This document shows positions 31,957 through 40,000 of a stretch of DNA of 46,345 bases, piece by piece. The position numbers and the translations under genes were made by a program. Origin of the DNA: CAZAYP01 sp964489425 [NCBI: uncultured Verrucomicrobiota bacterium] (GTDB lineage Bacteria; Verrucomicrobiota; Kiritimatiellia; RZYC01). Numbering within the stretch: position 1 is the first letter of the stretch; each line of letters starts with the position of its first letter. The stretch covers positions 1 through 46,345 of the forward strand of contig CAZAYP010000045.1 in assembly GCA_964489425.1 (NCBI GenBank), in the 5' to 3' direction. Below the pieces are notes generated by a model. The model was not told where the DNA came from. It ran no database searches and saw nothing but the letters and a program-made list of their open reading frames with translations.

Positions 31957-34044
31957 CTACCGGGCTTCGATGCGGTAGAACGCGGCGGCGGCGGATTCGG
32001 CCGGATCGGTCCAGGCGTTCACCGGCGGGGTGGCGGGCAAGTTGGCGGCGACGGGCGCGTACCCGCCACGCGCGTCGGCAGCCTTCAGCACATCATAGAA
32101 CTCCCCGGCCCGGCTCTGCCATTGGACCACCACGCCCGCGGGCGTGGCCACGACGCTGCTCACGCGCGGGGTCCAAGCTGACCTCTCGAACGGGCCGTAT
32201 TCGCGGGTGCCGCCGGTGGTTTCGTATTCCACCAGCTTGTAACGGTACGTGCCATCCACCTTGGCGCCCGCATCGGCCACGCAGTAGCTGGCGCCGATGC
32301 CGCCCTGCGGCCAGCCCTGGGCGGCGACCAGGGCGGCGTTGATCTTGGTCCACGCGCCGTTCTCCTCGCGGTACAGGTCGAACCCGAGCGTGTAGGTTTC
32401 TGACGCTGTCTGCCAGCATACTTGTACCAGGCCCTGCTCCGCCTGCAGGCCCAACTCGTTCAGCACCACCCAGGTCGGGCCCTGGTAGGTGAAGGCGGCC
32501 GCCTTGACGGTTTCGCCGTAGTTGATGGAACAGACCCGCACCGCGCCCGTGGCCGGGCCGCCGGCCGCGCCAACCGTCACCACGATCTGGGTCAGGCCCG
32601 CCACGCTGACCACGGCCGCATCGATCCCGCACAGCGAAACATTGGTCACGTCGCCCAGCGAGCCGTCGCTCAAGTACTTGCCCGTGATGACGACCGGGTA
32701 CCCGCCGGTGAACACGCCCGACACCGGCTGCACGCCGCCGTGGCTGCTGACAATCCGCGGATAGCGGTACACGTTGGTCTGGGCCACGATGTTGGTCTGG
32801 CCGCCAATGGCATACAGGCCATGGTTCAGCACCGCCGCCCCCAGCGCGTTCCGTCCCTCCGGCAATCCCGGAGCATACGACCAGGTGCTGCCATTGTAAC
32901 GGAACACATTGGTGTGGCCATCGCCAGACGCGCGGCCGCCAATGCTATACAACTGGCCTTCGAAGGTCGCCGCCGCCTGATCCCGCCGGGCTTGCGGCAG
33001 GGTGGCCGCTTCCGTCCAGGTCTGCCCGTCAAAGCAGCCCACCAGGTTGGTGCCCGTGGTGCCGCCGCCGAAACAGTAGAAACGGTTGGACATGACCGCG
33101 CCGGCAAACTGGTACTCGTTGCTGATGAACTGGACCCCGTCCGCCCACGTGGCGCCATTACCGACAAAAACGCCGTTGGTCGCCGGGTAGCCGCCGACCG
33201 TGTAGATATTGTTCCTGAAGGTGCTGACCACATGCCGGTCGCGGACCCTGGGCACTCCCGCCACCTCGGTCCAGTTCGTGCCGTTGAACCGGTACACGTT
33301 GGTTTGCGCGGCGCCGCCGCTGTTGTCGCCCGCCACGAGATAGAGGAAGTTTTCCCGCACCGTCATGCCATGATAATACCGCCCGGCGGGCGGGCCGACC
33401 ACGCGCGACCAGCTCGTGCCGTCGAACCGGAACGCGTTGGTCGTGGTGCCGACCCCGCCGGTGATGTAGATGTAGCCGCGGTACGTGGCGGCGCCGAAGA
33501 TCCGCGCGGGTGCCGGCAGCGGCGCGACTTCCTGCCAGTGGTTCCAGTCCTCCTCCATCCAGCCGATCAGGCCGGCCGGGTTATAGTAGTAAAAATCGTC
33601 CAAGGTCGTGTTGCCCACGCTGGTGGATTGGACGGTGATGCTGACAATGCCCGGCTCGACGGCTTCGGGCACCCGGAAACTCACCCAGGCGGAGCCCTGG
33701 CCCGGGATGGCCAGCGCGTTGCGGCCGTCCACCACGACATTGGTGATGTCGGTCCCGTCACCAAGGTCCGGCACGGCATTGGAAATTGTCACCAGGTTGC
33801 CGCCAGCCAGCGGCCCGCTGACCGGCGTGATGTCCGCGGCCGAGGCGGTCATCCCGGCGGCCGCCAGGACCACCAGGGCCGCGGCCATGGTTTTCCAAAC
33901 ATTGGAAAAATTCAGCCGGCGTTTTCCAAACATTGGAAAATCAGGGGCGTGGTTTTCCAAACATTGGAAACATGCAGGCGCGGATTTCCAAACATTGGAA
34001 ACCCGGGCCGAATCGCCTGGCAGCCAAAGCATCTTCAGTGTCAT
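31957..34044 (-). CDS. Exported Kelch propeller protein with TIG domains and shared C-terminal domain
   Basis: 695 residues from 34044, where GGAGG lies five nt before the ATG (a start at 34098 has no ribosome site). The first ~45 codons contain palindrome array B; then a signal peptide (AALVVLAAAGMTASAA), an IPT/TIG domain (ITPVSGPLAGGNLVTISN), six Kelch blades (e.g. LYSIGGRASGDGHTNVFRYN), a second TIG domain (VQPVSGVFTGGYPVVITG) and the conserved ~190-residue C-terminal domain (WQTASET-x-TLGFD to FYRIEAR). It is thus the Kelch member of a five-protein family in this cluster. The shared C-terminus may serve export or surface anchoring; its fold is not recognised beyond a WQTASE/LGFD-x-YRE pattern seen in PVC exported proteins. 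Confidence 0.82.
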   Translation of the reverse strand: MTLKMLWLPGDSARVSNVWKSAPACFQCLENHAPDFPMFGKRRLNFSNVWKTMAAALVVLAAAGMTASAADITPVSGPLAGGNLVTISNAVPDLGDGTDITNVVVDGRNALAIPGQGSAWVSFRVPEAVEPGIVSITVQSTSVGNTTLDDFYYYNPAGLIGWMEEDWNHWQEVAPLPAPARIFGAATYRGYIYITGGVGTTTNAFRFDGTSWSRVVGPPAGRYYHGMTVRENFLYLVAGDNSGGAAQTNVYRFNGTNWTEVAGVPRVRDRHVVSTFRNNIYTVGGYPATNGVFVGNGATWADGVQFISNEYQFAGAVMSNRFYCFGGGTTGTNLVGCFDGQTWTEAATLPQARRDQAAATFEGQLYSIGGRASGDGHTNVFRYNGSTWSYAPGLPEGRNALGAAVLNHGLYAIGGQTNIVAQTNVYRYPRIVSSHGGVQPVSGVFTGGYPVVITGKYLSDGSLGDVTNVSLCGIDAAVVSVAGLTQIVVTVGAAGGPATGAVRVCSINYGETVKAAAFTYQGPTWVVLNELGLQAEQGLVQVCWQTASETYTLGFDLYREENGAWTKINAALVAAQGWPQGGIGASYCVADAGAKVDGTYRYKLVEYETTGGTREYGPFERSAWTPRVSSVVATPAGVVVQWQSRAGEFYDVLKAADARGGYAPVAANLPATPPVNAWTDPAESAAAAFYRIEAR
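33891..34003. repeat. 31-bp-period palindrome array B (four copies)
   Basis: Four copies with cores TTCCAAACATTGGAA starting at 33893, 33924, 33955 and 33986, each exactly 31 bp apart. They lie inside codons ~15-51 of the Kelch protein gene, between its Shine-Dalgarno-supported start and signal peptide. The translation reads SNVWK, FQCLEN, FPMFGK, FSNVWK, i.e. one frame shift per unit because 31 is not a multiple of three. Confidence 0.95.
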
Positions 34045-34183
34045 GTAAACCTCCACATTAATAGCCTGCATTTTTATAAAAACGGTTCGCCATGGCAAAT
34101 TTCACATATGGGTATATTATGGGTATGCTAGGCCATTTATGAAAAGCCCCAGATCCTGCCGGTCAACAGGCAGAATTCAATGG

Positions 34184-34358
34184 GGAACTCAGGAAAGCCG
34201 GAACGGAACGGGTATTTCCCTGAATCCAAATGCAGCCGTTGAATTAACTACGAAACACGCGAATCACGCGAAATTCAGGTATGCCTTCGCGTGTTTCGTA
34301 GTTCAGATGCTTTTTCCAGGCTGAACACTGGAATTTTTTCTTTGAGTTCCTGAGTTCC
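34184..34358. repeat. Nested inverted repeat element
   Basis: Outer arms GGAACTCAGGAA (34184-34195) and TTCCTGAGTTCC (34347-34358), inner perfect 18-bp arms AACTACGAAACACGCGAA (34246-34263) and TTCGCGTGTTTCGTAGTT (34286-34303). It fills most of the gap between the Kelch gene and the preceding gene. Non-coding. Confidence 0.75.
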
Positions 34359-34528
34359 AGATTCATCACATCTGCTATTGATCAATAAAGAGTTTTTCCG
34401 CCTGCCAGAACGCGCGTTGGCCGGGGGATGAAATGACTTGGCAGCCGCGCCCAGCAGGCGAGCGCTTTCCGAGCGCCCTGCTCTGAGCGCAGCAGCATAC
34501 CAGGGCCTGCCGCGCGGAGAGCGGCGGC

Positions 34529-36934
34529 CTACCGGGCTTCGATGCGGTAGAAGGCGGCGCCGGCGGATGCGGCCGGGTCGGTCCACGCGTTCACCGGCGG
34601 GGTGGCGGGCAAGCCGGTGGCCGCGGGCACATACACGCCACGCGCGTCCGTGGCCTTCAGCACGTCGTACAGTTCCCCTGCCCGGCTCTGCCACTGGACC
34701 ACCACGCCCGCGGGCGTGGCCACGACGCTGCTCACGCGCGGCAGCCAAGCCGACCGCTCAAATGGGCCATATTCGTTGATGCCGCCCGTGGTTTCGTACT
34801 CCACCAGCTTGTAGCGGTACGTGCCATCCAGTTTGGCGGCGGGATCGGCCACGCAATAGCTTGCGCCGACACCGCCGTTGGGCCAACCCGCGGCAGGGAT
34901 CATGGCGGCGTTCACCTTGACCCACGCGCCAGCCTCTTCGCGGAACACGTCAAACCCCAGCGTATCGGTCTCCGACGCGGTCTGCCAGCAGGCTTGGATT
35001 TGGCCGGTTTCGTCGCGCAGATAGAGATCATAGAGAACAATGATCGTTGGCCCCTCGTAAGTGAAGGCATTGGATTTCACCGTTTCGCCATAACTGGTAG
35101 AAAACACGCGCACGGCGCCATTGGAAATACCATGCCCGGCATTGTCCGCCCACACGACCACCTGCGTGGCTGACTGGCTGGCGATGTTCGTGACGGACAC
35201 GCCGCAGAGGGTTACATTTGTGATGTCCGCGCTGTTGCCAAGGTTTTGGCCGCTGATAACAACTTGATAGCCGCCAGCCACCGAGCCGGAATTGGGCTCG
35301 ACGCCGGAGGTTTCGACCAACGTAGGGCCCCACTTGGCGACGCGGTTAGCCGTTACCCCGCCCGCGTTGGTGAAGTCACCGCCCGCGTAAAGGTTCGTCC
35401 CGTCATGCGCCAGCGCCAAGACGGTAGCGTTCATCCCGCTGCCAAGGTTGGTCCAACTCAAGCCATCCCATTGGGCGATCCGGTTGGCCGCCATCCCACC
35501 CGCGTTCGTGAATGAGCCGCCCGCGTACAGATTCGTTCCGTCATGCGTCAGCGCATAGACGTAGTCGTTCATCCCGTTGCCGAGGTTGGTCCAACTCAAG
35601 CCATCCCATTGGGCAATCCGGTTGGCCGGCGTCCCGCCCGCGTTGGTTAAGGCACCGCCCGCGTAAAGGTTTGTCCCGTCATGCGCCAGCGCAAGGACGA
35701 AGTCGTTCATCCCACTGCCGAGGTTGGTCCAACTCAAGCCATTCCATTGGGCAATCCGGTTGGCCGCCACCCCGTCCGCGTTGGTGAAGTCACCACCCGC
35801 GTAAAGGTTCGTCCCGTCATGCGCCAGCGCCAAGAGGGTAGCGTTCATCCCGCTGCCAAGGTTGGTCCAACTCAAGCCATCCCATCTGGCAATCCGACTA
35901 GCCGGCACCCCGCCCGCGTTGGTAAAGGCGCCACCCGCGTAATGGTTCGTCCCGTCATGCGCCAGCGCGTTGACGGAGATTTCAATCCCACTGCCGAGGT
36001 TGGTCCAACTCGAGCCATTCCATTGGGCGATCCGGTTGGCCACCACCCCGCCCGCGTTGGTGAAGGTGCCACCTGCGTAAAGGTTCGCGCCGTCATGCGC
36101 CAATGCCCAGACGGCTGCGTTCATCCCACTGCCGAGGTTGGTCCAACTCGAGCCATCCCATTTGGCAATCCGGCTGGCCACCATCCCGCCCGCATCGGTG
36201 AACACGCCTGCCGCGTAAAGGTTCGCCCCTTCATGCGCCAACGCCCAAACGGTTGCGTTCATCCCGCTACCGAGGTGGGTCCAGACGCTTGGGCCGTAGG
36301 TGGTCCAGCCAATCTGCCCGGCCGGATTGTAAGCATAAGCGTTGGTGTAGGTTTTCGCGCCCAGACTTTCCGACCACACGACCACATCGCCCGTCGCGCC
36401 GGTCGTCGGCCCGACACCCGCCGTCACGACCACCTGGGTCGGGGTGGCGTTATCCACGCTCGCCACCGCCACGCCGCACAGGAACACGTTGGTCACGTCG
36501 CCCCCGGCGCACAGATTGGCCCCGTGAATCGTCACGGGGTTTCCGCCCGACCACGGACCTCGGCTGGGCAGGCCACCCCTGGTCAGTGTCAGCGTGTTGC
36601 TTTTCTGGATGTTGTAATCGGACAAGGTCCGTCCATCCTCCAGCCATTTGCCCTCGAAATAGAGAAACTGCTGTTCCGGCGGAATCCCGCGCGCGTCCTG
36701 ATTTTTTGCCTTAACATTCTCGATTGAATCAGAGGCCTCGACATCCAGCGGCCACGAATCGGCATTCAGCGGATAGTCCACAAAAATGGTCATGGCTTCG
36801 CCCACCCCGGCCGATGCCAGCAGAACCATCATCCAACCCGCCGCCAACGGTTTTCCAAGGATTGGAAATTTTTCGCGCACTTTTTCCAAGGATTGGAAAA
36901 CCGCCTGCGCCACGACAACATCCCGCTGTTTCAT
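34529..36934 (-). CDS. Exported protein with ubiquitin-like domain, TIG domains and seven-repeat propeller
   Basis: 801 residues from the ATG at 36934 (AAAGGA eight nt upstream). Order: N-terminal extension with palindrome array C (residues ~13-30), signal peptide hydrophobic core ([19 protein letters not shown], ~29-47), a ubiquitin-like domain (48-121; [36 protein letters not shown], ending TRGG), an IPT/TIG domain (~125-205), seven 46-residue GG-x-FTNAGG repeats (~225-550), a second TIG domain (~555-630), and the conserved ~190-residue C-terminal domain ending FYRIEAR. The signal peptidase site would be after A47, so the mature protein would start with the ubiquitin-like Met. By hand count about 49 of 73 aligned residues match human ubiquitin recalled from memory. 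Function unknown. Confidence 0.88.
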   Translation of the reverse strand: MKQRDVVVAQAVFQSLEKVREKFPILGKPLAAGWMMVLLASAGVGEAMTIFVDYPLNADSWPLDVEASDSIENVKAKNQDARGIPPEQQFLYFEGKWLEDGRTLSDYNIQKSNTLTLTRGGLPSRGPWSGGNPVTIHGANLCAGGDVTNVFLCGVAVASVDNATPTQVVVTAGVGPTTGATGDVVVWSESLGAKTYTNAYAYNPAGQIGWTTYGPSVWTHLGSGMNATVWALAHEGANLYAAGVFTDAGGMVASRIAKWDGSSWTNLGSGMNAAVWALAHDGANLYAGGTFTNAGGVVANRIAQWNGSSWTNLGSGIEISVNALAHDGTNHYAGGAFTNAGGVPASRIARWDGLSWTNLGSGMNATLLALAHDGTNLYAGGDFTNADGVAANRIAQWNGLSWTNLGSGMNDFVLALAHDGTNLYAGGALTNAGGTPANRIAQWDGLSWTNLGNGMNDYVYALTHDGTNLYAGGSFTNAGGMAANRIAQWDGLSWTNLGSGMNATVLALAHDGTNLYAGGDFTNAGGVTANRVAKWGPTLVETSGVEPNSGSVAGGYQVVISGQNLGNSADITNVTLCGVSVTNIASQSATQVVVWADNAGHGISNGAVRVFSTSYGETVKSNAFTYEGPTIIVLYDLYLRDETGQIQACWQTASETDTLGFDVFREEAGAWVKVNAAMIPAAGWPNGGVGASYCVADPAAKLDGTYRYKLVEYETTGGINEYGPFERSAWLPRVSSVVATPAGVVVQWQSRAGELYDVLKATDARGVYVPAATGLPATPPVNAWTDPAASAGAAFYRIEAR
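35340..36275. repeat. Tandem 138-bp repeats (seven units)
   Basis: The DNA coding for the seven propeller repeats is near-identical between units (e.g. CGTCATGCGCCAGCGCCAAG recurs), so it can recombine within the array and change repeat number. Confidence 0.75.
36572..36793 (-). other. Segment encoding the ubiquitin-like domain
   Basis: Encodes 74 residues (48-121 of the protein). Retained ubiquitin positions include the K27, K29, K48 and K63 equivalents and the [14 protein letters not shown] stretch; changed are K6, K11, K33, I44 (now Tyr) and V70. The end is shortened to LTRGG and continues into the next domain. Confidence 0.88.
36851..36900. repeat. 31-bp-period palindrome array C (two copies)
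   Basis: TTTTCCAAGGATTGGAAA at 36851 and 36882 (cores 31 bp apart). Lies in codons 12-28 of the ubiquitin-like-domain gene; translated as FQSLEK and FPILGK before the signal peptide core. Confidence 0.95.
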
Positions 36935-37055
36935 CCTGCTTTTCCTTTAATAGCCGGTTCAAGCGGGCGCCATCATGCGAACCGCCAACGGTTACGTTTC
37001 CAGAACAAGTTTCTTTTTATTTGCCGTGCCGCAAGCCTAAAGAGCCGGATCAGAA

Positions 37056-37076
37056 GGCAGGCTCGTAGCGCCTGCC
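37056..37076 (-). terminator. Hairpin directly after the stop of the 37077 gene
   Basis: GGCAGGC-GCTACGA-GCCTGCC begins at the base after the TAG stop of the FG-GAP protein gene. No T tract; it may be an attenuator or a dispersed GTAGGGCAGGC-type palindrome. Confidence 0.45.
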
Positions 37077-40000
37077 CTACCGGGCCTTGATCCGGTAGAA
37101 CGCCGCGCCGGCGGATTCGGTGCCGTCGGTCCAGGCGTTGATGGGCGGGGTGGCGGGCAGGCCGGTGGCTGCGGGCAGGTACGGGCCGCGCGCGTCGGAC
37201 GCCTTCAGCACGTCGTACACTTCGCCGGCGCGGCTCATCCACTGGATAACCACGCCCGCGGGGGTGACCGCGAAACTGCTCATGCGCGGCAGCCAGGCCG
37301 ACCGCTCGAACGGGCCGTATTCATTCATCCCGCCGGTGGTTTCGTATTCCACCAACTTGTAGCGGTAGGTGCCAGCCACCTTGGCGCTGGCGTCCGCCAC
37401 GCAGTAGCTCGCGCCCACGCCGCCGTTGGGCCAGCCTGCGGCCGGGATCATGGCGCTGTTCACCTTGACCCAGGCGCCATTCTCTTCGCGGAACACGTCA
37501 AAGCCCAACGTGTCGGTCTCGGACGCGGTCTGCCAGCAGGCCAGCACCTGGCCATTTTCCGCGCGGAGGGAAAAGTCGTACAGGATGACGAGGGCCGGGG
37601 CGTTGCTGTAAATCAGCCCCTCGAAGATATACGCCGCGCCGGCGTTATTCGTGCCGCCGGGATCCGCATAAGGAGCCCCGACCAGCACCACATCCCCCGC
37701 CACACTCACCGCATTGCCAAAGTAGTCGCCCGCCGCCTTGTCGGACGCGGTCAGCTTGGCCACCTGGCCCCAGGCGTTCGTGCCCCCGGCGTTCCGCTCA
37801 AACACATACGCCGCCCCGGCTGCGGACACGCTGCCGGGATCCGCCTGATAGGCCCCGACCAGCGCCACATCCCCCGCCACGCTCACCGAATTGCCAAAGT
37901 TGTCGTCCCCCGCCTTGTCCGACGCGGTCAGCTTGGCCACCTGGCCCCACGCGTTCGTGCCCCCGGCATTGCGCTCATACACATACGCCGCGCCGGCATA
38001 GAACAAGCCGCCGGGAGACGCCGAACGGGCCCCGACCAGCGCCACATCCCCGGCCCCACTCACCGAAGAGCCAAACTGGTCGCCCGCCGCCTTGTCGGAC
38101 GCGGTCAACTTGGCCACCTGGCTCCAGGCGTTCGTGCCGCCGGCATTCCGCTCAAACACATACGCCGTACCGGCGGCATTCGAGCCACCGGGATCCGCAT
38201 TATTGGCTCCGACTACCGCCACATCCCCGGCCACGCTCACCGCATTGCCAAAGTAGTCGTCCGCTGCCTTGTCGGACGCGGTTAGCTTGACCACCTGGCC
38301 CCACGCATTCGTGCCCCCGGCATTGCGCTCAAACACATACGCTGCGCCGGCAGAGGACACGCTGCCGGGAGACGCCAACAAAGCCCCGACCAGCGCCACA
38401 TCCCCGACCACGCTCACCGAATTGCCAAACCGGTCGCTCGCTGCCTTGTCGGACGCGGTCAGCTTGGCCACCTGGCCCCACGCATTCGTGCCCCCGGCAT
38501 TTCGCTCATACACATACGCCGCGCCGGCTCCCGACACGCCGCCGGGATCCGCCTGATAGGCCCCGACCACCGCCACATCCCCCGCCACACTCACCGAATA
38601 GCCAAAGTAGTCGAACGCCGCCTTGTCGGAGGCGGTCAGCGTGGCCACTTGGCCCCAGGCGTTCGTGCCGCCCGCATTCCGCTCATACACGTACGCCGCG
38701 CCGGCATTGCCCACGCCGCCGGGATTCGCCTGAGGGACTCCGACCAGCGCCACATCCCCCGCCACGCTCACCGAATTGCCAAATTGGTCGTCCTCCGCCT
38801 TGTCCGACGCGGTCAGCTTGGATTTCTCGCTCCAGACCGCGCGGTTGAACGGGATAATATACGCCGCGCCGGCATTCGTTGTGCCGCCGGGAGACGCATG
38901 CCAGGCCCCGACCAGCAACACCCCTCCCCCCACGCTTACCGACCAGCCAAAGTAGTCGTCCGCCACCTTGTCGGAGGCGGTCAGCCTGGTCACCTGGCCC
39001 CACGCGTTCGTGCCCCCGCTATTCCGCTCATACACATACGCCGCGCCGGCATAAAGCACGCCACCGGGAGACGCATACCAGGCCCCGACCAGCGCCACAT
39101 TCCCCGCTACGCTCACCGATATGCCAAATCGGTCGCCCACCGCCTTGTCCGACGCGGTCAGCTTGGCCACCTGGCCCCACGTGTTCGTGCCCCCGGCATC
39201 CCGCTCAAACACGTACGCCGCGCCGGCCATGGCGACGCCGCCAGGATCCGCCCCGGTGGCCCCGACCAGCGCCACATCCCCCGCCAAGCTCACCGAATAG
39301 CCAAAGTTGTCGTCTGCCGCCTTGTCCGCCGCGGTCAGCTTGGCCACCTGGCCCCACGCGTTCGTACCCCCGGCATTGCGCTCGTACACATATGCGGCGC
39401 CGGCAGCGCTCAAGCCGCCGGGATCCGCCAAATGGGCCCCGACCAGCGCCACATCCCCATCCACGCTCACCGAATTGCCAAAGTAATCCTCCGCCGCCTT
39501 GTCCGACGCCGTCAGCTTGGCCGCCTGGCCCCACGCGTTCGTGCCCCCGGCATTCCGCTCAAACACGTACGCCGCGCCGGCAGCGTACAAGCTGCCGGGA
39601 GACGCCTGATAGGCCCCGACCAGCGCCACATCCCCATCCACGCTCACCGACCAGCCCAATTGGTCGTCCGTCGCCTTGTCCGACGCGGACAGCTTGGCCA
39701 CCTGGCCCCACGCGTTCGTGCCCCCGGCATTCCGCTCAAACACATACGCCGCGCCGGCATTTGCCACGCCGTCGGGAGATGCCGCATAGGCCCCGACCAA
39801 CGCCACATCCCCATCCACGCTCACCGAATTGCCAAAGTAGTCATCCGCCGCCTTGTCCGCCGCGGTCAGCTTGGCCACCTGGCCCCACGCGTTCGTACCC
39901 CCGGCATTGCGCTCGTACACATATGCGGCGCCGGCAGCGCTCAAGCCGCCGGGATCCGCCAAATGGGCCCCGACCAGCGCCACATCCCCAGCCACGCTCA

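Noticed and set aside
27687-34003. Palindrome arrays as CRISPR
   Set aside because: Repeat 19 bp and spacer 12 bp are too short, there are no cas genes, and three of four arrays lie in open coding sequence.
36572-36793. Ubiquitin-like segment as eukaryotic contamination or assembly chimera
   Set aside because: It is in frame with a bacterial signal peptide, TIG domain and the family's C-terminus, and is diverged from known ubiquitins at several positions.
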